Of a stretch of DNA of 64,000 nt, positions 27,813 through 37,010 are shown one piece after another. The position numbers were made by a program, and so were the translations under genes. The notes below the pieces were generated by a model. That model was given only the letters and a program-made list of their open reading frames with translations. It ran no database searches and was not told the DNA's origin. Every line of letters starts with the position of its first letter. The first letter of the stretch is position 1. Origin of the DNA: Pelotomaculum sp. (GTDB taxonomy: Bacteria > Bacillota > Desulfotomaculia > Desulfotomaculales > Pelotomaculaceae); NCBI GenBank assembly GCA_018435055.1, contig JAHDOA010000015.1, positions 49,701-113,700 of the forward strand, read 5' to 3'.

Positions 27813-28686
27813 AGCCTCTGTCCCCCATTTCGTAGATAAATATTTCCTCCAGGGTGAGCGGCAGGATGTCCAGGACCGCCGGATGATAAGACCGCATGCG
27901 GCTGATTATTTCCGCAGATGCGCCGCGGACGATTAAAATCAGCACACTGCCCCTTTTTTCCTGATACAGCGCCGGCAGGTCCTGCAGCAAGGCCGGGGGA
28001 ATATCGCCGCTGAAGGCGATCTGGATCTTGTGCACATCCGCCTTCAAATCGTCTAAATCCCTTTGCAGCAGCATTTCTCCCTGATGCAAAATGCCGATAT
28101 AATCGCAGATGTCTTCCAGTTCACGCAGGTTATGGGAAGATATGACCACGCTCATTTTTCTTTCAGCAACGTCCTGAATAATAAGGTTCTTAACTTTTCT
28201 CCGCATCACCGGATCCAATCCGTCCAGGGGTTCGTCCAGGACCATCACATCCGGCATCAAGGGTAAACCGAGCCAGAATGAGACCTGGCGCTGCATCCCT
28301 TTAGACAGCGTCCTGACGCGCAACCTGGTTTCGATATTAAAAACGTCCCCGAGTTTTTCGAAGCGGGCCTGGTTCCAACGGGGATAGATCCGGGAGTAAA
28401 AAAGAGCCATATCCCGAATGGTAAAATTGGGGAAATGATATGGCGCGTCTGGAATAAAAATAGTACGCGCCTTGATGGAGTGGTTTTCAAATACCGGCTG
28501 TGAATCTATCGTGAGGCGGCCTGAATCCGCTCTATAAATACCGGCCAGGATCTTCAAAAGAGTCGTTTTTCCGGCGCCGTTGGAACCGACCAGCCCGTAA
28601 ATGGAACCCCGGCGCACCGACAGGCTGACCTCTTTCAAGGCCTCCGTTTCTTGAAATCGTTTGCTGACACTTTCTATTTCAATCAT
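27787..28686 (-). CDS. ABC transporter ATP-binding protein
   Basis: A 299-residue ATPase. Walker A is GSNGAGKTTLLK (about 33-44), the signature is TLSKGMQRQ (about 131-139) and Walker B is VMVLDEPLDGL (about 151-161). An H-loop histidine follows (VISSHNLREL). The first in-frame ATG, six codons upstream, is within the AAGGAGG site itself, so the second ATG is chosen. It overlaps the GntR gene by 8 bases and pairs with the permease downstream. Confidence 0.93.
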   Translation of the reverse strand: MIEIESVSKRFQETEALKEVSLSVRRGSIYGLVGSNGAGKTTLLKILAGIYRADSGRLTIDSQPVFENHSIKARTIFIPDAPYHFPNFTIRDMALFYSRIYPRWNQARFEKLGDVFNIETRLRVRTLSKGMQRQVSFWLGLPLMPDVMVLDEPLDGLDPVMRRKVKNLIIQDVAERKMSVVISSHNLRELEDICDYIGILHQGEMLLQRDLDDLKADVHKIQIAFSGDIPPALLQDLPALYQEKRGSVLILIVRGASAEIISRMRSYHPAVLDILPLTLEEIFIYEMGDRGYEIKNVLY

Positions 28687-29068
28687 CCCGCTTGCCTCCT
28701 TCATCTTCAGGTAATTGCATTTTGATCCGGGTGATGATTTCTTGCGGGGTTACGCCCAGATAGAGCATTTCCGACACAATTTTCGCCAGCTCGTCTTCCA
28801 GAGCACGCAACCGGGCGGTATTGTTACCGGGAACAGCGGGCTTGACAAAACTGCCCTTGCCGGGAACAGAATAAATGTAGCCCCGGTGTTCCAGTTCCCG
28901 GTAGGCCTTCTGGATAGTGTTGGGGTTAATTGTCAGTTCACCGGCCAACACCCGTACGGCCGGTAATTGCTGATCAGGTTTGAGCACATTGTAAATGATC
29001 AGCTCTTTAATTTTTTCCACCAGCTGTTCATACACAGGCGCCCGGCTGCGCAGGTCCAGTTCAAACAT
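28679..29068 (-). CDS. GntR-family regulator (YtrA subfamily)
   Basis: A short 129-residue regulator with a winged-helix DNA-binding domain (about 10-78, QLPAVRVLAGELTINPNTIQ) and a small C-terminal helical tail. The short length and no effector domain match the YtrA subfamily, which controls ABC transporters in the same operon. It is the first gene of the GntR-ATPase-permease operon. A 17-base perfect palindrome overlaps its promoter, as expected for autoregulation. Confidence 0.93.
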   Translation of the reverse strand: MFELDLRSRAPVYEQLVEKIKELIIYNVLKPDQQLPAVRVLAGELTINPNTIQKAYRELEHRGYIYSVPGKGSFVKPAVPGNNTARLRALEDELAKIVSEMLYLGVTPQEIITRIKMQLPEDEGGKRDD

Positions 29069-29082
29069 AAAACCCCTCCTTC

Positions 29083-29123
29083 CTGTATTAACCGTACTAA
29101 CCTATATAGTACGGTTAATACAG
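29083..29123. promoter_or_regulatory. operator palindrome upstream of the GntR operon
   Basis: CTGTATTAACCGTACTA (29083-29099) and its exact reverse complement (29107-29123) flank seven bases. A perfect 17-base arm is unusual and is placed directly after the -10 of the operon promoter. It is the likely binding site of the GntR protein encoded next to it; YtrA-type sites are palindromes of this kind. Confidence 0.8.
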
Positions 29124-29127
29124 AAAT

Positions 29128-29156
29128 ATTATATAACCTCCTATTGCGTTTGTAAA
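29128..29156 (-). promoter_or_regulatory. sigma-A type promoter for the GntR-ABC operon
   Basis: TTTACA (29151-29156) and TATAAT (29128-29133) on the minus strand are separated by 17 bases. Transcription would begin within the operator palindrome. Confidence 0.75.
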
Positions 29157-29384
29157 TAGGCTTTTGGTTTTAAGCGCCATATATTTTCTGGTTGCCCGGC
29201 TTCCTTCAGATTCCGCCTTGCAACGGATGTCCTTGCCTTTAGGCTAACGGTTACTGCCACATTCACCGTTCGAGACTTTCACCCTCTAGATAATACCCAT
29301 GGGGGCACACCAACAATTCAGGGACCGGCAAAGCCGGTCCCTGTGTTTTAATCAGATATAACTTGCAATTCTCTCGCGAATTTT
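29157..29384. other. intergenic region with a stem-loop and no gene
   Basis: The stretch between the GntR promoter and the selD stop contains a strong stem (GGGACCGGC/GCCGGTCCC, about 29321-29342), probably the selD terminator although its T run is poor on the minus strand. A segment near 29200-29310 resembles the ends of common insertion sequences by general look only. No ORF with support was found. Confidence 0.35.
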
Positions 29385-30458
29385 TTATTCTTCCACGTGT
29401 ATCAGCGGCAGATCGGACTCGATGATTTCCCCGATCCGCGCGCCGGCCACTCCTTCTTCCCGCAGGGCCCTCACTGTTTCATCAGCCTTGCCGCCGGAAA
29501 CAGCGATGAGCAGCCCGCCGGAGGTCTGCGGATCCGCCAGGATCAGCCTGTCGACATCATCTATGCCTTTGTCCCAGCGCAGCCATTCTTTAAGATATTC
29601 CAGGTTGCGGTACGCCCCTCCCGGTACAATGCCCATCGAAGCCAGGGGTCGAACCTGATCCAGCACAGGTACTTCCTTTAAAAAAACCCGGCCGCCAACC
29701 CCGCTGGCCGCCAGAGTCTCATAAAGATGACCGAGCAGGCCAAACCCGGTGATATCCGTACAGGCGCCCGCCCCCAATCCGGACATAACCCGCGCCGCCC
29801 GGTCATTCAGGGCAGTCATCACATTTATAGCCGCCCGGCATGCCGCGCCATCCGCCAGCTTGCCTTTGACCGCCGTGTTGATGATGCCTGTGCCCAGCGG
29901 TTTGGTTAAAATCAGGGCGTCACCGGGCCGCGCCCCCGCGTTGGTAATAACGCGATCTGGATGGACAACGCCGGTAACCGCCAGGCCGTATTTAGGCTCT
30001 TGATCCTCGATGCTGTGGCCGCCGGCGACGATGGCGCCCGCTTCTTTAACTTTGTCCGCTCCGCCTTTGAGGATCTCCGCTAACACATCCAATGACAGCA
30101 GTTTGACCGGGAAGCCGATAATATTCAAGGCTAAAAGCGGCCTGGCGCCCATAGCATAAATATCACTCAAGGCATTGGCAGCGGTAATCTGGCCGAATGT
30201 GTAGGGATCATCTACCACCGGCGTAAAATAGTCTACCGTCTGCACTATGGCGATTTGATCATTTAAGCGGTAGACAGCCGCGTCATCGGAGGTGGAGGCG
30301 CCGACCAGCAGGTTGGGGTCCGCCATAGAACTCAAGTGGCACAGCACCTGTGCCAGGTCTTTGGGACCTATTTTTGCCGCTCAGCCTGCCGAGCTGGACA
30401 TTTCGGTAAGCCTGCAGCCGGCAGCATCGATGAGCCGGCAGTTTTTTCCATGCTGCAT
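29385..30458 (-). CDS. selD: selenide, water dikinase (selenophosphate synthetase), Sec-containing
   Basis: SelD makes selenophosphate from selenide and ATP for selenocysteine and selenouridine synthesis. The ATG at 30458 follows AAGGAGG. The frame reads MSSSAG, then TGA at 30381-30383 (codon 26), then AAKIGPKDLAQVL. The family has Cys or Sec at exactly this catalytic site, followed by x-AKIGP. The ATP-binding motif GGHSIEDQEPKYG and the closing TSGGLLIAV region are intact. If UGA is read as Sec, the product has 357 residues. Automated calls that stop at UGA give a false start near 30347. The gene separates ftsZ from the ABC operon. Confidence 0.92.
30355..30383 (-). promoter_or_regulatory. 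candidate bacterial SECIS hairpin for selD UGA
   Basis: Eleven bases after the UGA, AGGTC and GACCT pair around the loop CCAAA on the minus strand (30355-30369). Bacterial SECIS elements lie directly 3' of the UGA within the coding sequence, with a similar distance. The apical loop does not carry the E. coli GGUC core, so recognition is inferred from position and structure. Confidence 0.55.
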
Positions 30459-30621
30459 TTTTACCTCCTTCCACAAATCAACAGTTAGTTATTTCGAGCT
30501 TCTAAAAACATTTTTAGTTATAGTTATTTCGGTCCCTTCCAGCATTTTTTATCTTTGCTGGGAAGTGACCGTTTTATACAAACACCGCCCGGAACATACA
30601 CATTTTATACATAGCCAGAAA

Positions 30622-30655
30622 TAACCCCCTTAAAAAAAAGGGGGCGGTTTTTATT
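30622..30655 (-). terminator. terminator of ftsZ
   Basis: AACCGCCCCCTT and AAGGGGGTT pair around a run of Ts on the minus strand and are followed by ATTTCT. It begins within a few bases of the ftsZ stop. On the plus strand the same stem is followed by GGTTTTTATTT, so it may act both ways. Confidence 0.65.
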
Positions 30656-31700
30656 TCCTTCGCAAAAATACCGGAATGTCCAGCTTATCAATATCGGCAA
30701 ACGGCTTCATTTCCAACTCTGTCTTTGGCCGTTCTTTTTTATGTACTTTGCTTTCAAATCCGGTGGCGATTACTGTCACCCTGACCTCATCTTCCATTTG
30801 TTCGTCAATGACCGCCCCAAAAATGATATTCGCTTCCGGATCGGCGGCCTGGAAGATGATGTCGGCCGCTTCATTAACCTCAAATAACCCCAGGGATGTC
30901 CCACCGGTTATATTTAAAAGAACACCTCTGGCGCCTTCGATGGATGTCTCTAATAACGGGCTGGATATAGCGCCCCTGGCCGCCTCGGCAGCCCTGTTAT
31001 CTCCTTTGGCGATGCCGATGCCCATTAAAGCTGAACCGGTATCTCTCATGATCGTTTTAACATCAGCAAAGTCCAGGTTGATTAAGCCGGGCACAGCGAT
31101 TAGATCTGAGATGCCCTGGACGCCCTGGCGCAGGACGTCATCAGCAATACGAAAGGCTTCCACAATCGATGTCTGCTTTTCAATGACCTGCAGCAGGCGG
31201 TCATTGGGAATAGTGATCAGTGTGTCCACCCTGGCCTTGAGGTCTTCAATCCCGGTCTCAGCCTGAGTGGCCCGCTTGCGGCCTTCAAAGGTGAAAGGCT
31301 TGGTGACCACTCCCACCGTAAGCGCGCCAAGTTCTTTGGCCACTTCCGCCACAATGGGCGCCGCGCCGGTGCCTGTGCCTCCTCCCATGCCGGCGGTGAC
31401 AAAGACCATATCGGAACCCTTTAAAGCCTGTAGTATCTCATCACGGTTTTCTTCCGCAGCCTTCTGGCCAATTTCGGGATTGCCGCCCGAACCAAGTCCT
31501 TTCGTCAGTTTGGCGCCGATTTGAATTTTATTGTTGGCCTGCGCCAGATACAGCGCCTGGGCATCGGTGTTGACCGCGATAAACTCAACCCCTTTGAGTC
31601 CGGAGTTGATCATCCTGTTTACCGCGTTGTTGCCGCCGCCCCCAACCCCGATGACCTTGATATTGGCAAACTGATCAAGATCGAGATCAAAATCAAGCAT
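30651..31700 (-). CDS. ftsZ: cell division GTPase FtsZ
   Basis: FtsZ polymerises into the Z ring at midcell. The chosen ATG (GGAGGGGGACA upstream) gives 349 residues. It has NVKVIG-like strand [17 protein letters not shown] at about 14-30, the GTP-binding signature GGGTGTG (106-112), an intact T7-loop segment and the C-terminal peptide DIPVFLRRK that contacts SepF or other partners. An open frame of 20 more codons upstream lacks a ribosome site. It follows sbp, and no ftsA is found upstream. Confidence 0.97.
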   Translation of the reverse strand: MLDFDLDLDQFANIKVIGVGGGGNNAVNRMINSGLKGVEFIAVNTDAQALYLAQANNKIQIGAKLTKGLGSGGNPEIGQKAAEENRDEILQALKGSDMVFVTAGMGGGTGTGAAPIVAEVAKELGALTVGVVTKPFTFEGRKRATQAETGIEDLKARVDTLITIPNDRLLQVIEKQTSIVEAFRIADDVLRQGVQGISDLIAVPGLINLDFADVKTIMRDTGSALMGIGIAKGDNRAAEAARGAISSPLLETSIEGARGVLLNITGGTSLGLFEVNEAADIIFQAADPEANIIFGAVIDEQMEDEVRVTVIATGFESKVHKKERPKTELEMKPFADIDKLDIPVFLRRK

Positions 31701-31836
31701 GTCCTTGTCCCCCTCCGTCATTTCTAAAAAAAGAGCTATGATTATTTTCGGGTCCATCATGGAACAATTGCTGGTTACCTGGTCAATCAGTAATTTGCGA
31801 TTTAGTTAAAATTTCTTATTTTCCTATGATTCAACA

Positions 31837-32199
31837 TTAATGGCTATTTCCCTTTTTTGATTTCTTTAAAAGATAACGGCGAATTATTGCCAGGTTCTGG
31901 AACAACCTGACGCCAAAGGCAACGACTGCAGCCAGATAAAGATCAATGCCCAGCCTGTCACCGGCATAGGCCAGACCTGCCGCCAAAAGGGCATTACTAA
32001 ATAAACCCGATATAAAAATGGCATTGTCAAAATTGTCCTCCATAGCGGCGCGGATACCGCCGAACACTGAATCCAATGCCGCCAGCGCTGCGATTGACAG
32101 AAATTTGGCATATGCCTGCGGCAGCATCACAGGTATATTCAATCCAACAACAACCCCTACCGCCAGCCCGAATACACCCAACCACAAACCCAACCACAT
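31837..32199 (-). CDS. sbp: small basic family membrane protein (Sbp, DUF1290)
   Basis: A 120-residue membrane protein with about three segments. The conserved YAKFLSIAALAALDSVFGGIRA-like block spans about residues 30-51. The family is common between DUF881 genes and ftsZ in Firmicutes and Actinobacteria. Its function is unknown, but the setting implies a link to the division machinery. It ends 136 bases before the ftsZ start. Confidence 0.88.
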   Translation of the reverse strand: MWLGLWLGVFGLAVGVVVGLNIPVMLPQAYAKFLSIAALAALDSVFGGIRAAMEDNFDNAIFISGLFSNALLAAGLAYAGDRLGIDLYLAAVVAFGVRLFQNLAIIRRYLLKKSKKGNSH

Positions 32200-32205
32200 C
32201 TAGGC

Positions 32206-32904
32206 TCACCCTCTTTGCACATGTTTGGCATAATCAAAACGCGGGATACCGCTGTACGCCGGCACCGGTACCTGCTCAGACTGCTGGACCTCAACCGTGA
32301 CGCCGTTGGCAGCCAGAAACTCAACCAGCCCGCCTTTTATTTCCAGGCTGCTTTTCAGCCTGCCCGGATTACCAATGGCCTTAATATTGTAAGGGGGCGA
32401 AAGCCTGACCAGGTTAACGTTGATATGGTTTCCGGCCTGGCGCACTTCGCTCGTGGCCAGGATACGCTGGTCGTTGATGGAAATGGCTTCAGCCCCGGCC
32501 CCGCGCAGGTCGTTAATTACCTTTAGAAGATCCTCGTCCCTGACGCTATAAAACCCCGCGCCGAACTGAGAGGCCTCAATATTTTTCATGACAATATCCA
32601 CACCCGGCCCCGTCACCGGAATCAGCCCGGCATAGAGCTTAATTTTGTCGAGCTCTCTTTCAATTGCCCCGGCAGCTTCGGTGCGGCCCCGGCGCGCTGC
32701 CTCAATCTTTACTGTCAGGTCACTGATTTCTTCTTCCAGTTGGGTTATATCTGTTTCCACCTTTAATTTCTCTATGGTCAGCTCCTGGTACCTTTCGGTG
32801 GCTATACCGCCGGCGTTACCGCCGCTTGAACGAAACTGAAATGAGAGCAGCAAGCCAATTATCAGTGACACAGCAATTATCGAAAAATATATAGGCTTGT
32901 TCAT
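32206..32904 (-). CDS. DUF881 family protein (copy 1)
   Basis: A 232-residue protein with one N-terminal membrane segment (about 5-22), a coiled-coil stretch (about 38-80) and a conserved extracytoplasmic domain (about 95-225). The conserved segments are VTGPGVDIVM and GAEAISINDQRILATSEVR. DUF881 is widespread in Firmicutes dcw regions and its function is unknown. It lies 6 bases after sbp. It is a tandem paralogue of the next gene. Confidence 0.9.
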   Translation of the reverse strand: MNKPIYFSIIAVSLIIGLLLSFQFRSSGGNAGGIATERYQELTIEKLKVETDITQLEEEISDLTVKIEAARRGRTEAAGAIERELDKIKLYAGLIPVTGPGVDIVMKNIEASQFGAGFYSVRDEDLLKVINDLRGAGAEAISINDQRILATSEVRQAGNHINVNLVRLSPPYNIKAIGNPGRLKSSLEIKGGLVEFLAANGVTVEVQQSEQVPVPAYSGIPRFDYAKHVQRG

Positions 32905-32915
32905 ACCATTCTCTC

Positions 32916-33611
32916 CTAGCCGGCAGCTTGCGCGTATTCAAATTTGATCCCGCCGCTGTATGCCGGCACCGTAACCTGTGACATCTTTTTGACCCCCACC
33001 TGAATACCCCAAAACTGCAGGGTTTCCGCTACCCCACCCTTCAGTTTGATGGCGCTCTCAAGCGTATTGGGATCTCCTATAGCCGATATAACATAAGGCG
33101 GGGCCAGACGTTTATCCCTGTTCAAAACAATTGTCGGACCCGTACAGCGTACTTCTGTACCGGCGAGAAGCCTCTGCCCGTTTATTGATATAGCTTCCGC
33201 CCCGGCTGCCCTCAATTCATTTAAAACATGCAGGACATCTTCATCGTGGAGAACATAAAGGTTGGGGTTTTCACCTGGTTTCAGAGTGATATTACTGTCG
33301 TTGAGCGTGACTTCCACACCCGGCCCGCTGAGCTCGGTAACTCCTGCCAGGATCCTGGCCTGGTCCAGTCCCTCCTTCAACTCAATATCCTGGGGTCCGG
33401 CTGAAACCCGGTCAAATTCCGTACGCAGTGAATTAACCTGTTCCTGGAGGGAATCACGATCTTCTTTTAGCTGGTTTAGCTGTAAGGCTAACAGCTGAGT
33501 CCGCTGCACCGGTTCTGTCTTATTTATTTCACTGGTAACCCTGAACTGATAGGCGAGCATAATGCCCAGAATAAGGCCGCCAACGGCAAGTGTCCACTGC
33601 AAACCTTTCAA
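32916..33611 (-). CDS. DUF881 family protein (copy 2)
   Basis: A 231-residue paralogue of the adjacent DUF881 protein. It has a membrane segment (about 5-22), a coiled-coil segment with QLNQLKEDRDSLQEQVN, and a shared extracytoplasmic domain with GPGVEVTLND and GAEAISINGQRLLAGTEVR. It abuts ftsQ (the intervals touch) and the other copy is 11 bases away, so the genes form one transcript. Confidence 0.9.
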   Translation of the reverse strand: MKGLQWTLAVGGLILGIMLAYQFRVTSEINKTEPVQRTQLLALQLNQLKEDRDSLQEQVNSLRTEFDRVSAGPQDIELKEGLDQARILAGVTELSGPGVEVTLNDSNITLKPGENPNLYVLHDEDVLHVLNELRAAGAEAISINGQRLLAGTEVRCTGPTIVLNRDKRLAPPYVISAIGDPNTLESAIKLKGGVAETLQFWGIQVGVKKMSQVTVPAYSGGIKFEYAQAAG

Positions 33612-34406
33612 TTAATCACCAGCCTTAGCAGAATTTTTATAACATACCACCGGTTGTCCCGCATATGACAGATCGATATAATTAATTTTTGCCCCCTGTT
33701 GGCGCAGTTCCGACAGGACCTGTTGCAAGATCTGCCCTTTTTCCCGGATTTGCTGGGGCAGGCCAAACCGGCATTGATATCCCTCGGTTGTGTAAATATT
33801 AATCTGGCCGTCCCCGTCCACATGGACCTCTGTTAGATTGGTGGTAAACCCGGCCGGCAGTTCACTGATCACATCCAGGGCAGAGCTCAGCCTCTCTGAT
33901 CCCAAAACTTGTCCGGGACCGGCCAAATCAACCTCCACACCGGTGATGACCGGCAGGCCGGGAGTCCCGGCGCCTGCCCCGGCCAGATATACACCATCTT
34001 CATCCACTTTAATAAATCCCTCTTTAGCCGGTAAAAGGCCCAGGGGCACACGCTCAACGACCGTTATGACAACAGACGAGGGCAGCGATCTGGCCACCTG
34101 CGTTTCTTTAATCATCGGCAGCTGTTTTAGATTAGACGTAATATCAGCTATCTTCAGTTTAAATATATTAACACCTAAACCGATGTCCGCCACGGCAAGT
34201 ATTTTCTCTTCGTCTAAAAAATTATTGCCCCGCACCAGAACCTTGCGCACCTCAAAAACAGGTGAGTTCAGCAGAATAAATCCTGTCACGAGAACAATTA
34301 TCACAAAAAGAACGCTTTCCATGACATTCCATTTCTTTTGCCGCATCCTGCCTTTAAAGGGGCCGGCCAATACCTTCACCCCACGAGCTTCAAATAGTTT
34401 ATCCAT
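33612..34406 (-). CDS. ftsQ: FtsQ/DivIB-type division protein
   Basis: FtsQ/DivIB stabilises the FtsL and PBP complex at the septum. The 264-residue protein has one membrane segment (about 29-46), then a POTRA domain (about 50-120, with VFEVRKVLVRGNNFLDEEKI) and a beta domain (about 120-230). The cytoplasmic N-terminus of about 28 residues and a short external tail match DivIB. It follows the divergent YjcZ-like gene and lies upstream of DUF881. Confidence 0.92.
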   Translation of the reverse strand: MDKLFEARGVKVLAGPFKGRMRQKKWNVMESVLFVIIVLVTGFILLNSPVFEVRKVLVRGNNFLDEEKILAVADIGLGVNIFKLKIADITSNLKQLPMIKETQVARSLPSSVVITVVERVPLGLLPAKEGFIKVDEDGVYLAGAGAGTPGLPVITGVEVDLAGPGQVLGSERLSSALDVISELPAGFTTNLTEVHVDGDGQINIYTTEGYQCRFGLPQQIREKGQILQQVLSELRQQGAKINYIDLSYAGQPVVCYKNSAKAGD

Positions 34407-34491
34407 AAATAATTATACCAACCACTACTAAGTTGTCCATATGAAAACCAAAAAGAAAAGGAAGGGCTGCCAATAAGCTTAACCTGGTGTA

Positions 34492-34519
34492 ACCACTTAC
34501 TTTCCGTAAGCATATTATA
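34492..34519 (+). promoter_or_regulatory. candidate mother-cell (SigK/SigE-like) promoter for the small Gly-rich gene
   Basis: CATATTATA at 34511-34519 fits the SigK -10 pattern CATAnnnTA, with an AC-containing -35 (AACC) 17 bases upstream. It lies 38 bases before the start of a small sporulation-type gene. The match is short and could be chance. Confidence 0.35.
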
Positions 34520-34557
34520 ACAAAGTTAATAGAATTTGTTATAAGGAGGGCAAAAAA

Positions 34558-34701
34558 ATGGCATTCGGCGCTGCTGGAGGAACTGGTGTGAGCGGTGGAG
34601 TCGGTACAGGAGGTTGTGGCGCTGGATTTGGGAACTGGGCTTTCATCCTCTTCCTGATCCTGATCCTGTTGATTCTCGGTATTGGGTTTTGCTTTATTTA
34701 A
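34558..34701 (+). CDS. YjcZ-like small glycine-rich sporulation protein (47 aa)
   Basis: A 47-residue protein starting at ATG with AAGGAGG 7 bases upstream. The first half is glycine-rich (GAAGGTGVSGGVGTGGCGAG), the second half a single hydrophobic segment (FILFLILILLILGIGFCFI). That Gly-rich plus C-terminal-membrane layout is characteristic of the YjcZ-type small sporulation proteins of Firmicutes. It lies on the strand opposite to the dcw operon and is followed by its own terminator. It was probably missed by ORF-length cutoffs. Confidence 0.7.
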   Translation: MAFGAAGGTGVSGGVGTGGCGAGFGNWAFILFLILILLILGIGFCFI

Positions 34702-34734
34702 ACTTAACGTATAGTAACTTTTTTAATTAATGCA

Positions 34735-34770
34735 ACAGGAGACCGCGTCAGGCGGTTTCCTGTTTATTTA
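34735..34770 (+). terminator. terminator of the small Gly-rich gene
   Basis: CAGGAGACCGC and GCGGTTTCCTG pair (one G-T) around GTCA and are followed by TTTATTT on the plus strand. Confidence 0.85.
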
Positions 34771-34824
34771 CAGGCACGGCCGGCAACTGCAAACTTGTCC
34801 CCGGCGGCGCTAAAAAAAGAGCCA

Positions 34825-36084
34825 CTAATCGTGAACTCTTACTATTCTCGCCCCCAGGGCGTTGTATTTAGTCTCCAATCGCTCATAGCCGCGGTCTATG
34901 TGCGTCACATTCTCCAGGATGGTCCCGTTTTCCGCCGCCAGGGACGCCAGCACTAAAGCTGCTCCGGCGCGCAGGTCGCTGGCTTCCAGGTGAGCCCCGC
35001 TCAACTTTTTCACGCCTTTGACGATGGCCGACTGGCCTTCCACTTTTATATCGGCGCCCATCCGCCTCAGTTCTCCGACATGCTTAAAACGGTTTTCAAA
35101 AACGGTTTCAGTGATTATGCTGGCGCCTTCAGCCAGGGTTAAAAGAGCCATCATCTGGGGCTGCATATCGGTTGGGAAACCTGGGTAGGGCATTGTTTTA
35201 ATATCTACCGCCCTGATTCTGTCTCCACCCCGCACCCTGACATAGTCATCTCCCGTAATAATACCGATTCCCGCCTCGCGCATTTTAGCCAGGAGGGGTT
35301 CCATATGTTCCGGAACAACGTTTGTCAGCGTTACCTCACCGCCGGTTATGGCCGCTGCCACCAGATGCGTGCCCGCCTCAATCCTGTCGGGGATAACGGT
35401 GTGTTCAGCTTCCTTTAAATCACTGTGCCGCACGCCTTCTATCTTGATGGTGTCTGTCCCGGCTCCTTTTACCCTGGCCCCCATTTTATTGAGAAAATTT
35501 TGCAGGTCCACCATCTCCGGTTCTTTGGCCGCGTTTCTGATAATTGTATGGCCGCTGGCCAAAACGGCTGCCATCATCAGGTTTTCTGTAGCTCCCACAC
35601 TGGGTAGATCCAGATGGATATCGGCCCCGGTCAACTTTTCGGCCCGGGCGGATATATAACCGTATCTTTCCTTGATGACGGCGCCCATAGCCTGCATCCC
35701 TTTAAAATGAAGGTTCATCGGCCTGCTGCCGATCTGGCAGCCGCCCGGGTAAGATATTTTTACCCGGCCAAACCTGCCGAGCATGGCGCCCAAGACCAGG
35801 TTTGACGCCCGCATCCGCCGCATCAAGTCCTCGGATATTTCCACTGACTGGATATTGGAGCTGTCCACAATAAATGTGCTGCCCCGGCACACTACACTGG
35901 CCCCCAGATAAGTCAGGACATCTTTCATCACCGCAACGTCTTTCAGCCTCGGCACTTCATGGATCGTGCTTTGCGAAGCATTCAAAATACAAGCCGCCAA
36001 AACAGGCAGGGTGGCGTTTTTCGAGCCGCTGGCGCGTATTGTTCCTTTTAGGCGGTTGCCACCCACAATCAAAAACTTTTGCAC
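34825..36084 (-). CDS. murA: UDP-N-acetylglucosamine 1-carboxyvinyltransferase (MurA)
   Basis: MurA transfers enolpyruvate from PEP to UDP-GlcNAc, the first committed step in peptidoglycan synthesis. The 419-residue protein is two-domain (inside-out barrel). The catalytic Cys lies in YPGGCQIGSRP at residue 116; it is the target of fosfomycin, so the enzyme should be sensitive type. N-terminal ASGSKN contains the conserved Lys/Asn. GTG start, GGAGG 5 bases upstream. It is downstream of murB in this cluster. Confidence 0.97.
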   Translation of the reverse strand: MQKFLIVGGNRLKGTIRASGSKNATLPVLAACILNASQSTIHEVPRLKDVAVMKDVLTYLGASVVCRGSTFIVDSSNIQSVEISEDLMRRMRASNLVLGAMLGRFGRVKISYPGGCQIGSRPMNLHFKGMQAMGAVIKERYGYISARAEKLTGADIHLDLPSVGATENLMMAAVLASGHTIIRNAAKEPEMVDLQNFLNKMGARVKGAGTDTIKIEGVRHSDLKEAEHTVIPDRIEAGTHLVAAAITGGEVTLTNVVPEHMEPLLAKMREAGIGIITGDDYVRVRGGDRIRAVDIKTMPYPGFPTDMQPQMMALLTLAEGASIITETVFENRFKHVGELRRMGADIKVEGQSAIVKGVKKLSGAHLEASDLRAGAALVLASLAAENGTILENVTHIDRGYERLETKYNALGARIVRVHD

Positions 36085-36101
36085 TCTGTCACCTCCGCCT
36101 A

Positions 36102-37010
36102 TTAATAACCCACCACCTTCACCTCGGGCTTCAGCTCAATCCCGAAAAGTTCCAGCACTGATTTTCTGGCCTTCTCGACCAGCATCATAATGTCACGGGC
36201 CCTGGCCTCACCAAGATTGATAATAAAATTCGCGTGCAGTGTGGAAATCTGGGCATCACCGACTCGCGCACCTTTTAAACCGGCTGCTTCAATTAATCGT
36301 CCGGCGGTGTCTCCGGGAGGGTTTTTGAAAATGCTCCCTGCGCTGGGATAATGCAGGGGCTGGGTTTCTTTTCTCCTCTTAATAAAAACCTCCATTTCTT
36401 GTTTAATTGCTTCTTTATCCCGTTGAAAACAGGAAAAAAAAGCCTCGACAACTATTGCAGAATCGTTCTGCAGGGCGCTGGAACGGTAGCCGAAATTTAT
36501 TTCGTCTTTTGTTTTTTTAAAAAAGCATCCTGCCAGGTTTAATAACAGAACCTCTTTTACGCGCGCGCCGATGGAGACTCCATTGGCGCCTGCGTTCATT
36601 ACCACCGCGCCGCCAATGTTCCCGGGTATGCCGGCGGAGAATTCGAACCCGCCCAACCCCGCGTCCCTGGCCACAGCGGCTACCTGAGACAGTTTCGCCC
36701 CGGATTCCGCAATGATCATGTCGCCATCCAGGGAAATCCGGTCCACCCCGCGGCCGACCTTGACTACAACACCCCTGATTCCTTCATCGGAGACCAGGAT
36801 ATTTGTGCCGGCGCCAATAACAGTAAGCGGGATCTCCCGCCCATTAGCGTACGCAACCGCCAACCGCAGTTCTTCACGGTTGGTGGGTTCCACAAAAACG
36901 TCCGCCAGACCCCCGATGCGCCAACTGGTATGCTTTTTCATGGACTCCCTGGCTCGCACCCGCTCTGGCAGGATTTTCAGCATATCAAGGTAAATGGTTG
37001 AGTCAGCCAA
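36102..37010 (-). CDS. murB: UDP-N-acetylenolpyruvoylglucosamine reductase (MurB)
   Basis: MurB reduces UDP-GlcNAc-enolpyruvate to UDP-MurNAc with FAD and NADPH. The 302 residues include the FAD-binding [15 protein letters not shown] (about 62-76), the catalytic-region GYRSSALQ and the C-terminal [13 protein letters not shown]. The spacing of the conserved blocks suggests the type II (B. subtilis-like) MurB. TTG start, with GGAG 10 bases upstream; it overlaps murC by 8 bases. Confidence 0.95.
   Translation of the reverse strand: MADSTIYLDMLKILPERVRARESMKKHTSWRIGGLADVFVEPTNREELRLAVAYANGREIPLTVIGAGTNILVSDEGIRGVVVKVGRGVDRISLDGDMIIAESGAKLSQVAAVARDAGLGGFEFSAGIPGNIGGAVVMNAGANGVSIGARVKEVLLLNLAGCFFKKTKDEINFGYRSSALQNDSAIVVEAFFSCFQRDKEAIKQEMEVFIKRRKETQPLHYPSAGSIFKNPPGDTAGRLIEAAGLKGARVGDAQISTLHANFIINLGEARARDIMMLVEKARKSVLELFGIELKPEVKVVGY

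Noticed and set aside
30651..31760. FtsZ start at 31760
   Set aside because: The ATG at 31700 has a ribosome site and starts the conserved N-terminus; the longer version has none.
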